Shown here piece after piece: positions 24,185-33,411 of a stretch of DNA of 64,000 nucleotides (position 1 is the first letter of the stretch; every line of letters starts with the position of its first letter). The notes under the pieces were generated by a model. That model did not search any database. It was not told the DNA's origin and saw only the letters and a program-made list of their open reading frames with translations. Made by a program: the position numbers and the translations under genes. The DNA lies in assembly GCA_041675505.1 (NCBI GenBank), contig JBAYTR010000010.1, positions 1 through 64,000 on the forward strand, in the 5' to 3' direction. Origin of the DNA: JAGPCK01 sp041675505 (GTDB lineage: Bacteria > Bacteroidota > Bacteroidia > UKL13-3).

Positions 24185-25461
24185 TGTTGGACAGAAAAAC
24201 AGCACCCGATACCGGGGTCATCGATAGTGTCACTTTTACGAAAGCCGAAAAAATAACCTTTAAAAACGGGGTTGATTTGTTCAGCATCAATGTAGGCAAT
24301 GATGAGGTGACAAAACTGGACGTGTATTTTCCTGCCGGCATAAAACAGCAACAAAGCCTATGTGTGGCTGCGGCAACGAATGCGTTGATACAAGAGGGCA
24401 GCAAAAATTATTCTGCAGCAGAGTTGGCAGATAAGTTTGATTTTTACGGAGCCTTTATACAAAACAGTTGCGGAATTCAGGAGGCGTCTTACACACTGTT
24501 CACCCTCAACAAACACTTCAAAAACAGCGTGATGCTGTTACAGGAGATGCTTGACAGCGCTGTGTTTCCTGAAGAGGAAACACAAATATACCAACGCGGA
24601 CAAAAACAACGCTTACAAATCAGCTTACAAAAAAATGCTGTGCTGGCCCGACAGGCTTTTTACAAATCACTGTTCGGAAAAAAGCACTTGTTGGGAATGT
24701 TTGCAGCACCCGCAGATTATGATTTATTAAGTGCTGAACAAATAACTGAGTTTTACCAAAAATCCTACCGTGGCAGCTTGCCGGTGCTTATGCTTTCGGG
24801 TAAAGTTGATGATACTATTTTGAAGGATCTGGAAGATGCGTTTAGCCACCTTTCTGGTGCTGCGCCTCAGCCTCCGGAAAGTCTTTCAGCTGAACCCATC
24901 AAAGCTAGGTATGAATTCGTTGAAAAACCCGATTCGTTACAGGCCGCTATACGCGTGGGAAAAACAACCATTACGCGCAACCACCCGGATTACCGGGGCC
25001 TGCAATTGGTCAACTTAATTTTAGGCGGGTATTTTGGCTCCAGATTGATGAAGAACATACGGGAAGAGAAAGGTTTGACTTATGGCATACACTCGTCTGT
25101 GGAGGCACACAATGGTGTAGGGGTATTCAGTATTGCAACCGAAGTAAACAATAAGGACCACGCTGTTGCCGTTGAAGAAATTCAAAAGGAACTTGATCGC
25201 TTGAGTAATGAGTTGGTAAGCGAACAGGAGCTAAACAAAGCTAAAAACTACCTGTTGGGCTCATTTGTGAGAAGTTTTGATGGTCCTTTTGCACAAGCAG
25301 ACCGCTTTAAAATTCTTCACGATTTTGATCTGCCATACAGCTACTACAATGATTTTATTCGTAATATTTTGTCTGTTAGTGCGAGTGATGTTAAGTTATT
25401 GTCTAACAAGTATTTAAACAAAAATGACATGTTAACCACAGTTGTGGGAAGCAGTAAATAA
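24184..25461 (+). CDS. M16 family peptidase-like protein (non-catalytic subunit)
   Basis: The 425-residue protein begins at ATG 24184, overlapping the upstream stop. It has two M16 half-domains. At the position of the zinc site it reads AAATNALIQEGSKNYSA instead of HxxEH, so it cannot bind zinc there. The C-terminal half carries the substrate-binding R/Y pair typical of non-catalytic M16B subunits (GSRLMKNIREEKGLTYGIHS). It is the expected partner of the preceding peptidase. It is followed without a gap by a T9SS protein. Confidence 0.9.
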   Translation: MLDRKTAPDTGVIDSVTFTKAEKITFKNGVDLFSINVGNDEVTKLDVYFPAGIKQQQSLCVAAATNALIQEGSKNYSAAELADKFDFYGAFIQNSCGIQEASYTLFTLNKHFKNSVMLLQEMLDSAVFPEEETQIYQRGQKQRLQISLQKNAVLARQAFYKSLFGKKHLLGMFAAPADYDLLSAEQITEFYQKSYRGSLPVLMLSGKVDDTILKDLEDAFSHLSGAAPQPPESLSAEPIKARYEFVEKPDSLQAAIRVGKTTITRNHPDYRGLQLVNLILGGYFGSRLMKNIREEKGLTYGIHSSVEAHNGVGVFSIATEVNNKDHAVAVEEIQKELDRLSNELVSEQELNKAKNYLLGSFVRSFDGPFAQADRFKILHDFDLPYSYYNDFIRNILSVSASDVKLLSNKYLNKNDMLTTVVGSSK

Positions 25462-27234
25462 TTGATTTTGAGAAAATTAGCACTTATTTGGCTGTTTTTC
25501 AGCTTACTATCCTTCTGCGCACTTGCGGTAGACGGTCCTGTGAAGTTCTTGCGTGCTTGCCCGCAGACTAGTGGCGATGACGTTATTCTGAGCTGGGTTG
25601 TTCCTACTGACAATTGTGGCTCCTTTGTTTCGTATCAAATCTGGGGCAGGGAAAATCCAAGTACTCCATTCCGACCATTAGATAGCATTTATACTTACGG
25701 AACCAGTCAATACACACACGTAAACGCCAAAACCACCTCACTACTTTGGCAATATTTTATAGTTGTTCGCTTTCAATGTGACAACAGTGAATCTCCGGCT
25801 TCTGATACTTTGCGCATAGATTCCTCACCATTACAACCCGAGTTGGACTCTGTGAGTGTCGATATTATAAGTAATAACATTTTGTTGGGCTGGACAGCAA
25901 ACAATGAAAAAGACATTAAGGGTTATCGCATAAACATTGAGGTCAATTCTGTTAACATCCCCAAAGCTTTTGTAACTAATACTTTTTTCATTTCCACTCC
26001 TGAGAATCCGCAAACACAGTCCTTCTCTTACAACCTCTCTGCCGAAGACAGCTGTAACCTTGTAGGTGGAATAAGCAAAACACACCGAACCATTTTCCTT
26101 CAGGGTCTTGTTGACACCTGTCCTCAAACAGCTTCTTTATCTTGGTCAAAATACGATGGTTGGGCTACCGGTAAACAGGAGGTTTGGGCTTCAATAAACG
26201 GAGGGCCATTCGGGTTCATTGCTGAGCTTCCGGGATCTGCCACCTCTTACACTTACACCGGCCTTCCTTTGGGTGACAGCGTCACTTTCTTTGTACGTGC
26301 CTTTAGTTCACAATCACAGGCATCTTCAACATCCAATACCTGGTCGGTTAAAATAAACGGGGTTGCGTTGCCACAATTCTGTTATGTAAGGTGTGCTGAT
26401 GTGGTTGAGCCTGATAACAGCGTAAAGCTAACCTGGTATTTTGACCTGAGCGGACAAACACTTTACTTTAAAGTTTTTCGAAGTGTGGATGGTGTAAATT
26501 TCACACAAATTGATAGCCTGAACAACGATAATGTATCTGAGAAAACATACACCGATGCCAGCGTAAATGCCGATGGATCGACACTCTATTATTGTGTTAA
26601 GGCTTATGATTTGTGCAACCGATTACAAATATCCAGCAGAATAGTAAAAACTATTCACCTCAAAACAACATCGTTTGAGATCGAATCTGTTCGACTAAAG
26701 TGGGGTAGCTATGCGGGCTTTGATGAGAATATAAAAGAATACAAAATAAGTAGGGCGGTCGACTTGGGCACAGGTTTCAACTGGCAAAATATTTTCAAGT
26801 CGGGCGACACTTTATTTACAGACACTAAACTTCCAGATGAGCCGGGTGAAAAAGGGTTCTGCTACAAAATAGCCGCTATTGAAGACGGGCCAAATCAATA
26901 CGGTTATTCTGACTCTTGCAACTCTAATGTTTCCTGTGCGGAACAACCCATCATTGCCTTTTTTCCCAACGCATTTGTGCCCACCGGAGTCAACACCCAC
27001 TTTAGACCGGTTATATCCTTTGCTGATCTTGGAATATCGTACATGGTCATTTATGATCGCTGGGGGGGCATTGTTAAGAAGATTCCCGACTTGCGAATTG
27101 GCTGGGATGGAACCGGCCCTTCAAATGAACTAATGCAAGAAGGTGTATATTTTTATGTGGCCAACCTTTACAGCACACTAAACGGAACAACCAGAATTTA
27201 TTCCGGTCACGTTTTCTTGTTCAACTCAGAATAA
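25462..27234 (+). CDS. secreted FnIII-like protein with T9SS type B (gliding-associated) C-terminal domain
   Basis: The 590-residue protein has a TTG start directly after the M16 stop codon; no ATG is near, and TTG 25468 is an alternative. The signal peptide ends about residue 22 (FCALA). Several fibronectin type III-like units follow (SWVVPTDNCGSFVSYQIWG, LGWTANNEKDIKGYRI, LTWYFDLSGQTLYFKVFRS). The C-terminal 90 residues are the type B sorting domain, with FFPNAFVPTGVNTHFRPV, YDRWGG, WDG and EGVYFYV. It is exported by T9SS. The non-ATG start and zero spacing suggest that it is translated by coupling to the M16 pair. Confidence 0.85.
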   Translation: MILRKLALIWLFFSLLSFCALAVDGPVKFLRACPQTSGDDVILSWVVPTDNCGSFVSYQIWGRENPSTPFRPLDSIYTYGTSQYTHVNAKTTSLLWQYFIVVRFQCDNSESPASDTLRIDSSPLQPELDSVSVDIISNNILLGWTANNEKDIKGYRINIEVNSVNIPKAFVTNTFFISTPENPQTQSFSYNLSAEDSCNLVGGISKTHRTIFLQGLVDTCPQTASLSWSKYDGWATGKQEVWASINGGPFGFIAELPGSATSYTYTGLPLGDSVTFFVRAFSSQSQASSTSNTWSVKINGVALPQFCYVRCADVVEPDNSVKLTWYFDLSGQTLYFKVFRSVDGVNFTQIDSLNNDNVSEKTYTDASVNADGSTLYYCVKAYDLCNRLQISSRIVKTIHLKTTSFEIESVRLKWGSYAGFDENIKEYKISRAVDLGTGFNWQNIFKSGDTLFTDTKLPDEPGEKGFCYKIAAIEDGPNQYGYSDSCNSNVSCAEQPIIAFFPNAFVPTGVNTHFRPVISFADLGISYMVIYDRWGGIVKKIPDLRIGWDGTGPSNELMQEGVYFYVANLYSTLNGTTRIYSGHVFLFNSE

Positions 27235-27256
27235 AACAAAAATTAAGTTCAAATTC

Positions 27257-27292
27257 AAAAAAAGCCGACACCTCCCCGTGTCGGCTTTTTTT
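27257..27292 (+). terminator. rho-independent terminator
   Basis: AAAAAAAGCCGACAC faces GTGTCGGCTTTTTTT around a 6-base loop, 22 bases after the T9SS gene. It is a strong GC stem with a T-run. Its last T overlaps the first parS-like site. Confidence 0.92.
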
Positions 27293-27307
27293 GTTTCACG
27301 TGGAACA
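27292..27307. other. parS-like ParB-binding site 1
   Basis: TGTTTCACGTGGAACA is a 16-bp palindrome with one mismatch. It matches the chromosomal parS consensus TGTTtCACGTGaAACA except for one symmetric-position change. It is intergenic and 202 bases from a second, perfect copy. Confidence 0.75.
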
Positions 27308-27493
27308 CCGACTAGTGTGACTGTAACTTAGCGCACCAGAACCAATAATGCAAGCAAAACGAAAAGCCTCTCGAAAATAAATTCGGGAGAACAAAGCTTG
27401 CGACTCTTTCTTCTCCCTTCAACCTCATATTACCCTGCTTTTTCCTGCTTGAAAAAGCCGCTACTTTGGCTGATATTTGTAGGCGGAACTGGG

Positions 27494-27509
27494 TGTTCCA
27501 CGTGGAACA
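27494..27509. other. parS-like ParB-binding site 2 (perfect palindrome)
   Basis: TGTTCCACGTGGAACA is a perfect 16-bp palindrome that fits the ParB/Spo0J-family parS consensus. It lies eight bases before the mnmG start codon. mnmG is commonly close to oriC and parAB in bacteria, which fits a centromere-type role. Confidence 0.8.
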
Positions 27510-27516
27510 AAAAAGT

Positions 27517-29382
27517 ATGTTTAAGGAATATGATATCATTGTTGTTGGTGCAGGACATGCCGGCTGTGAGGCCGCTGCCGCTGCCGCCAACCTTGGCACG
27601 TCTGTGTTACTGATCACTATGGACATGGGTAAAATAGCCCAGATGTCATGCAACCCTGCGATGGGAGGTGTTGCTAAAGGTCAGATTATCAGAGAGATAG
27701 ATGCAATTGGCGGATACTCTGGCATTGTGAGCGACAAAAGTACCATTCAGTTCAGAATGTTGAACAAGTCGAAGGGTCCTGCCATGTGGAGTCCGAGAAG
27801 TCAAAATGATAGAATGCTTTTTAGTGCCTACTGGAGAGAGTTACTGGAAAAAACGCCCAACTTAGATTTCTGGCAAGACTCAGTAAAGGAGATAATCGTA
27901 TCAAACGGAATGGTAGGGGGGGTTAAAACCGGAATGGGCCAAACCATCTATTCAAAATCAGTTATACTTACAAGCGGTACCTTTCTGAATGGAATCATCC
28001 ACATTGGTCAAAAACAATTTGGCGGTGGAAGAATGGGCGATGCTGCCTCAACCGGAATAACCGAACAATTGGTTGGATTAGGTTTTGAGTCCGGCAGGAT
28101 GAAAACGGGAACTCCGCCACGTGTTGACGGTAGAAGTTTAGACTACTCCAAGATGGAAGAACAGCTGGGTGACGAACAGCCGTCAAAGTTTTCCTATAGC
28201 GACCAAACAACACCGCCAAAAACTCAGCGCTCCTGCTGGATAACCTATACCAATGAACAAGTTCACGAAACACTAAGAACCGGTTTCGATGAATCGCCCA
28301 TGTATGCAGGAAGAATTCAGGGCCTGGGTCCAAGGTATTGCCCTTCTATTGAAGATAAAATTAACCGTTTTGCTGAACGTGACCGACACCAGATTTTTGT
28401 AGAGCCTGAAGGATGGAACACCGTAGAAATATATGTAAACGGATTTTCTACTTCACTTCCTGATCATATACAGGTAAAAGCACTCCGACAAATTCCGGGT
28501 TTTGAGAACGCCAAAATATTCAGACCAGGTTACGCCATTGAATATGACTTTTTTCCGCCCACACAACTCAAACAATCTTTGGAAACCAAAAGGGTAGAGA
28601 ACCTGTTCTTTGCCGGTCAAATAAACGGAACAACTGGATATGAAGAAGCTGCTTGTCAGGGACTTATGGCTGGAATAAATGCACACCAAAAAGTTAACTC
28701 TTTGGATAGCTTCATTTTAAGTCGCTCGGAAGCTTACATAGGAGTATTAATTGATGATTTAGTAAACAAGGGAACAGATGAGCCTTACCGTATGTTTACT
28801 TCCAGGGCTGAGTACAGGATATTGTTAAGGCAGGATAATGCGGATGTGAGATTAACAGAAAAAAGCTACAGGCTTGGGTTGGCAAAACAAGACCGATTTG
28901 ATGCCGTGCAGAAAAAGATAGCGCAAACCGAAAGGCTCTTGAAATACGTACGCAAAACCGGTGTCACCCCTGAAGAGGCCAATCCGGTGTTGGAACCATT
29001 AAATTCAGCACCCATCAACCAACAAGTAAAGATAAATACACTTCTTTCCAGACCAATGGTTGGAATAGAGGAATTAGAGACCGGCATTCCGTCAATAAAA
29101 GAAGAGCTGAGCAACTATACACAGGAAGAAAAGCTGCAAGCAGAAATTTTGATTAAATACGAAGGTTATCTGGATAAAGAGAAAGAGCAGGCAGAAAAAG
29201 TTACCAGACTCGAGAATATGCGTATACCCGAGTGTGCTGATTTCAGTAAGATCGGCTCGCTTTCTGCAGAATCAAGAGAAAAGCTGAACAAGATAAAACC
29301 CGCTACTGTAGGACAGGCAAGCAGAATCAGTGGTGTTTCTCCTGCTGATATTTCTGTGCTGTTAGTTCATTTCGGCAGGTAA
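27517..29382 (+). CDS. mnmG: tRNA uridine-5-carboxymethylaminomethyl modification enzyme MnmG
   Basis: The 621-residue FAD protein, with MnmE as partner, modifies the wobble uridine of several tRNAs. It starts MFKEYDIIVVGAGHAGCEAA with the dinucleotide-binding GAGHAG motif. Further signatures are MSCNPAMGGVAKGQIIREID, KGPAMWSPRSQNDR, GTFLNGIIHIGQ, KTGTPPRVD, FFAGQINGTTGYEEAA and the C-terminal helical MnmE-binding domain. An in-frame ATG at 27466 lies upstream of the parS site and is not used. Two parS-like palindromes lie in its upstream region, and it is separated from the previous gene by a terminator. Confidence 0.96.
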   Translation: MFKEYDIIVVGAGHAGCEAAAAAANLGTSVLLITMDMGKIAQMSCNPAMGGVAKGQIIREIDAIGGYSGIVSDKSTIQFRMLNKSKGPAMWSPRSQNDRMLFSAYWRELLEKTPNLDFWQDSVKEIIVSNGMVGGVKTGMGQTIYSKSVILTSGTFLNGIIHIGQKQFGGGRMGDAASTGITEQLVGLGFESGRMKTGTPPRVDGRSLDYSKMEEQLGDEQPSKFSYSDQTTPPKTQRSCWITYTNEQVHETLRTGFDESPMYAGRIQGLGPRYCPSIEDKINRFAERDRHQIFVEPEGWNTVEIYVNGFSTSLPDHIQVKALRQIPGFENAKIFRPGYAIEYDFFPPTQLKQSLETKRVENLFFAGQINGTTGYEEAACQGLMAGINAHQKVNSLDSFILSRSEAYIGVLIDDLVNKGTDEPYRMFTSRAEYRILLRQDNADVRLTEKSYRLGLAKQDRFDAVQKKIAQTERLLKYVRKTGVTPEEANPVLEPLNSAPINQQVKINTLLSRPMVGIEELETGIPSIKEELSNYTQEEKLQAEILIKYEGYLDKEKEQAEKVTRLENMRIPECADFSKIGSLSAESREKLNKIKPATVGQASRISGVSPADISVLLVHFGR

Positions 29383-29402
29383 AATAGTATTTTCGCAACA
29401 CC

Positions 29403-30290
29403 ATGAGCAATGAAACTTTACAATTTTGCCCGGCCTGCAATCATTCTTCCTTTACACAACTCTACACCTGCAAAGACTTTGTAGCCACAGGAGAATTATT
29501 TGAGTTGGTGCGCTGCGGCAGTTGCCGACTGGTTTTTACCAACCCCAGACCCGACACAGACAGTATAGGCCGGTATTACCAAACAGAAAACTATGTGTCT
29601 CATGCCGGAAGTAAGAAGGGGCTTATTTACCTCATTTATGACGTGGTCAGAAACATCAGCCTGAGGAATAAAAAAGAAGTAATTGAAGTGTATAATGCAG
29701 GTGGAAGCTTGCTGGATGTGGGTTGCGGTCTTGGGTACTTTCTGAACCACATGGTAAAATGTGGTTGGGATGCCAAGGGGCTTGATGTATCTGAAGAAGC
29801 AAGAAATTTTGTGTCCGAATCTTTCGGGTTAAATGTGTTGCCGGAAGAAGAGTTAGATAAACTTCCTGCGGCCTCATACGATGTAATAACCATGTGGCAC
29901 GTTTTAGAGCATGTACACTTGCTACAAGAACGAGTAAAGTTATTAAAAACATTGCTAAAAAAGGACGGAACGCTGTTTATTGCAGTACCTAATTCTGATG
30001 CCTGGGAAGTAGGTTTTTACAAAGAGTTTTGGGATGGTTTTGATGTTCCCAGACACTTGTACCATTTCAACCACACCTCCATTGAAAAACTAATGGAAAT
30101 CTGTGGGCTAAAAGTGGTGGCTAAAAAACCCATGATTTTTGATTCTTATTATATCTCCTGGCGAAGTGAAATTCACAAAAAAAATCCTCTTGGTTTCTTC
30201 AGGGCCATGATTCTGGGGCAGATTTCCAACTGGAAAGCCGGAAGAAATAAAGACTATTCAAGCGTTTTGTACGTAATAAAACATGCTTAA
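29403..30290 (+). CDS. class I SAM-dependent methyltransferase with N-terminal zinc ribbon
   Basis: The 295-residue protein has an N-terminal four-cysteine ribbon (CPACNHSSF, then CGSCRLVFTNPRP, residues about 8-47). A Rossmann methyltransferase of the Methyltransf_23 type follows: LLDVGCGLGYFLNHM (SAM motif I, about 97-111), DAKGLDVSEEA, ITMWHVLEHV, and LFIAVPN. The substrate is unknown; relatives modify sugars or small metabolites in envelope pathways. It overlaps the following lipoprotein gene by eight bases and is probably co-transcribed with it. Confidence 0.87.
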   Translation: MSNETLQFCPACNHSSFTQLYTCKDFVATGELFELVRCGSCRLVFTNPRPDTDSIGRYYQTENYVSHAGSKKGLIYLIYDVVRNISLRNKKEVIEVYNAGGSLLDVGCGLGYFLNHMVKCGWDAKGLDVSEEARNFVSESFGLNVLPEEELDKLPAASYDVITMWHVLEHVHLLQERVKLLKTLLKKDGTLFIAVPNSDAWEVGFYKEFWDGFDVPRHLYHFNHTSIEKLMEICGLKVVAKKPMIFDSYYISWRSEIHKKNPLGFFRAMILGQISNWKAGRNKDYSSVLYVIKHA

Positions 30291-31869
30291 CAGGAATACA
30301 CTATTCTTACTTTTTATCTGTTTTGCCTGTTCCTGTGCCAATATTGTTCAACCTTCGGGGGGAGCTGTGGATACTGTGCCTCCCGCTATTGTTCATGAAA
30401 ATCCGGTCAACAACAGCACCTCTTTTTCCGGAAGAACAATTGAGTTGTGCTTTGATGAATACGTTCAAATTAAAGAAGCTCAGAAAAACATTATCATTTC
30501 TCCGCCACTGGAGAAGAATCCTGAAATAAAAGCTGCCGGAAGATGCATAAACATTATTTTTGAAGAGGGTACTTTACAAAACAACACAACGTATACCTTG
30601 CAGTTTCTGGGTGCGATTGCCGACATACACGAAGGTGCTGTGTTGGGCAATTATGTGTTCTCTTTTTCAACAGGAAATATACTTGATACACTGTCCATAA
30701 ACGGAGTGATTTCAAATGCACTCACATTAAAAAAAATGAGTGGTTATAGTGTCGGGTTGTATAAAAGATACAATGACTCTTCAGCATTTAATACCAAGCC
30801 TGATTATTTAGGACTTACCAACCAATTAGGTATTTACCGCATAAAAGGTATTGGTGCTGGGGCTTATCATTTAGTTGCTTTTGAGGATAAAAATAATAAC
30901 CGCAGACTGGACGTAGGTGAGGAGGTCGCTTTTTCTTCTTCAGAACACTCCGGAAAAGACACCGTACAAAACGTGAAACTGCTTAGTTTCACTCAACCTC
31001 TCTACACACCCGGTAAACTGATTGACACCATACACTCTGCAAAAAACCAGTTTGAATTAGTCTTTTATCAGCCCGAATATACACCTGTAGTTGAAAGTAA
31101 AAACTTCTTTAGCTACCACAGAATTAATGATAAATACGACACACTGGTGGTGCAGTTTATACAGGATACTTCTTCTACTGGGAGTAGTGAACTTAAATAC
31201 ACCATAGGAGAGAAAACCAACTCCTTATTCTTGACCGCCAGTAAAACCAACACTCCGCTCCTACATATAGAAAATATAACAAAAGATTATCTTCCGGGAG
31301 ACACTTGCTGGCTCATTACGTCAAATGCTATTAAAAGTGTAAAAATTGATAGTATCAGATTTCAAACAGATACCTCTTATCATCGGGCCGATGTTCTCTG
31401 GAATTCAGGCAGCAACCGAATAGGACTCTTAATAAAAAAGGACCTGGTTATTGGCGCCTTGTTAAAGCTTAGGTTGGGTAATTATTCAATAACTGATGTG
31501 TATGGAAACACATCTAAACCAATGGATTTCTTTATAACCGTATCAAAAGACATTGATTTTGGAGGAGTACAGTTTTTACTTAAGAACTCTGCTAAGAAAA
31601 ACGGGTTACTGCAGCTATTAGACAGTAAAGGCGGCATTTCTTACAGCATTCCGGTTCAGGATCAGAAAGAAATAGTAATCAACAAAATCATACCCGGTTC
31701 ATACACAGTAAGGTGGGTAGATGATAGAAATAAAAATGGCCGTTGGGATGCCGGAAACATCATTTTAGGAAAGCAGCCCGAAAGAGTGTTTTACTTATCA
31801 ACACCGCTCGAATTGCGGCCCGACTGGTTTATTGAAGGTAATGTCATTGATGTTGATGCCTTTAAATAG
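30283..31869 (+). CDS. Ig-like domain lipoprotein (Big_5 type)
   Basis: The 528-residue protein has a lipoprotein signal with lipobox ACSC (Cys about 18). It continues QPSGGAVDTVPPAIVHENPVNNST into an SbsA-type Ig-like (Big_5) domain that ends ...NYVFSFSTG (about residues 25-125). This opening is characteristic of a widespread Bacteroidota envelope lipoprotein. A second, carboxypeptidase-regulatory-like module occurs twice, each with FEDKNNNRRLDVGEE or VDDRNKNGRWDAGN, a D-N-N-D turn likely to bind calcium. It is probably surface- or periplasm-exposed. Function is unknown. Confidence 0.85.
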   Translation: MLNRNTLFLLFICFACSCANIVQPSGGAVDTVPPAIVHENPVNNSTSFSGRTIELCFDEYVQIKEAQKNIIISPPLEKNPEIKAAGRCINIIFEEGTLQNNTTYTLQFLGAIADIHEGAVLGNYVFSFSTGNILDTLSINGVISNALTLKKMSGYSVGLYKRYNDSSAFNTKPDYLGLTNQLGIYRIKGIGAGAYHLVAFEDKNNNRRLDVGEEVAFSSSEHSGKDTVQNVKLLSFTQPLYTPGKLIDTIHSAKNQFELVFYQPEYTPVVESKNFFSYHRINDKYDTLVVQFIQDTSSTGSSELKYTIGEKTNSLFLTASKTNTPLLHIENITKDYLPGDTCWLITSNAIKSVKIDSIRFQTDTSYHRADVLWNSGSNRIGLLIKKDLVIGALLKLRLGNYSITDVYGNTSKPMDFFITVSKDIDFGGVQFLLKNSAKKNGLLQLLDSKGGISYSIPVQDQKEIVINKIIPGSYTVRWVDDRNKNGRWDAGNIILGKQPERVFYLSTPLELRPDWFIEGNVIDVDAFK

Positions 31870-32269
31870 ACAATAACCTCCTACACTTACCTGTTTATAA
31901 ATGTTAACTACTTCCGTTTATGTATCCTTTAATAGTCAAAACCCCATGTGCATAAACTTTGACTGGGTATTACTTCTAACAACTCCTCACTTACCTACAT
32001 TACATCAACATAAAATGAATCTGTTCTTTACCCCCATTCACCTGTTGATTGACTAAATTCGTCTATGTGTATAACCTGATACACGGCTGATTTTAAGTGT
32101 AATTTTGTGTGGGGAGAGTGTGTACTTAATACTAACAACCAATAAAACATCACCTCATGAAATAAGATATCCTCACAATTCACACACTATATAATAACTA
32201 ATATAATTATTTAAAACCTTTTAATACTTAGCTGACTAAAAAGTAAAAGGAAGATTAAGCGGGAAGTAA
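31870..32269. other. AT-rich gene-free stretch
   Basis: About 400 bases without a coding frame or recognisable RNA, AT-rich, between the Ig-like lipoprotein and pheS. No cluster of DnaA boxes (TTATCCACA type), no terminator with a T-run and no cassette-type inverted repeat was found in it. It probably contains upstream control of pheS, but nothing specific is visible apart from the -7 element at its right edge. Confidence 0.5.
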
Positions 32270-32277
32270 TAACTTTG
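32270..32277 (+). promoter_or_regulatory. -7 element for pheS
   Basis: TAACTTTG (TAnnTTTG) ends 18 bases before ATG 32296 and overlaps the TTG at 32275, so the ATG is the better start. Confidence 0.5.
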
Positions 32278-32295
32278 AACATTGAAAATTTAGAA

Positions 32296-33312
32296 ATGCT
32301 CGAAAGAATAAAAAATTTAGGAAAAGAAATAGAAGAAAAAGCGATTGAAAATCAAAAGGCGCTTGAAGAATTCAGAATTCACTACCTGGGAAGAAAAGGC
32401 GTATTGTCTGAATTATTTGAATCGTTTAAACTTGCCGCAAACGAGGAAAAAAAACAAATAGGCAAAGAACTAAATGAACTGAAACAAAAGATACAAGAAA
32501 AGTACGATACCTTGGTTGAAAAACTATCAGTTTCAGAAGTAAATAGTAACAATGAACAGGACTTAAGTTTACCGGCACAACCAATGGCTAAAGGGAGCAG
32601 ACATCCCCTGTCATTAATTCAAAATGAACTTATAAGCACTTTTATGAAGCTGGGTTTTTCCATAGCAGATGGCCCGGAAATAGAAGACGATTGGCATAAT
32701 TTTTCCGCACTTAATTTTCCCGAAAATCACCCGGCAAGAGATATGCAGGATACTTTTTTCGTAGAGAAAGAAACTGCTTTAAGAACACACACAACATCAG
32801 TTCAGGTTAGATTATTAGAAAAAAAATCGCCCCCCATAAAAGTAATTATGCCGGGCAGAGTCTACCGCAATGAAGCAATAACAGCCCGGGCGAATTGTTT
32901 TTTCCATCAGATAGACGGAGTTTATATTGATCGAAACGTGTCTTTTGCTGATCTGAAACAGACGATGTACTATTTTGTGCAGGAACTTTTTGGTAAAGAA
33001 GTAAAGATTCGTTTCAGACCCAGTTATTTTCCTTTTACCGAACCGAGTGCTGAGATGGATATTGATTGCCGCATTTGTAAGGGGAAAGGCTGTAACGTGT
33101 GTAAATACAGTGGTTGGGTAGAGATATTGGGGTGCGGTATGGTAGATCCTAATGTGTTGGAGAATTGTAAAATTGACAGCAAAGAATTTACCGGTTATGC
33201 CTTTGGATTAGGGGTAGAGCGAGTAGCAATGTTGCGCTATGATGTGAAGGATTTGCGCACCTACTTTGAAAATGATGTCCGGTTTTTGGATCAGTTTACA
33301 CCACTGTCCTAA
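32296..33312 (+). CDS. pheS: phenylalanine--tRNA ligase alpha subunit
   Basis: The 338-residue protein starts MLERIKNLGKEIEEKA, the N-terminal coiled coil that contacts tRNA. The class II core has PQ-type motifs: HPLSLIQNEL, FSIADGPEIEDDWHNF (motif 1), MQDTFFVE, HTTSVQVR, RVYRNEAITARANCFFHQID (motif 2) and GLGVERVAMLRY (motif 3). A cysteine-rich insertion, CRICKGKGCNVCKYSGWVEI, is typical of Bacteroidota PheS and may bind zinc. It charges tRNA-Phe together with PheT, which is not in the window. Confidence 0.95.
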   Translation: MLERIKNLGKEIEEKAIENQKALEEFRIHYLGRKGVLSELFESFKLAANEEKKQIGKELNELKQKIQEKYDTLVEKLSVSEVNSNNEQDLSLPAQPMAKGSRHPLSLIQNELISTFMKLGFSIADGPEIEDDWHNFSALNFPENHPARDMQDTFFVEKETALRTHTTSVQVRLLEKKSPPIKVIMPGRVYRNEAITARANCFFHQIDGVYIDRNVSFADLKQTMYYFVQELFGKEVKIRFRPSYFPFTEPSAEMDIDCRICKGKGCNVCKYSGWVEILGCGMVDPNVLENCKIDSKEFTGYAFGLGVERVAMLRYDVKDLRTYFENDVRFLDQFTPLS

Positions 33313-33341
33313 AAAACAAATCCCCGCAGAGTATGCGGGGA
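33311..33341 (-). terminator. terminator of the TPR gene (minus strand)
   Basis: TCCCCGCA and TGCGGGGA (33321-33341) form an 8-bp stem. On the minus strand the stem is followed by ATTTGTTTTTT, so it ends the leftward TPR transcript. It lies between convergent pheS and the TPR gene. Confidence 0.8.
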
Positions 33342-33411
33342 CTGTAAACCAAACTAAAACCACTACCCAATTACTAGTTGAATAGTGGTGCAAATGTAAA
33401 TGAATATTTAG

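Noticed and set aside
31870..32269. AT-rich gene-free stretch 4.4 kb from the parS sites, considered as oriC.
   Set aside because: No DnaA box cluster (TTATCCACA or close variants) and no 13-mer array was found, and no dnaA or dnaN is near.
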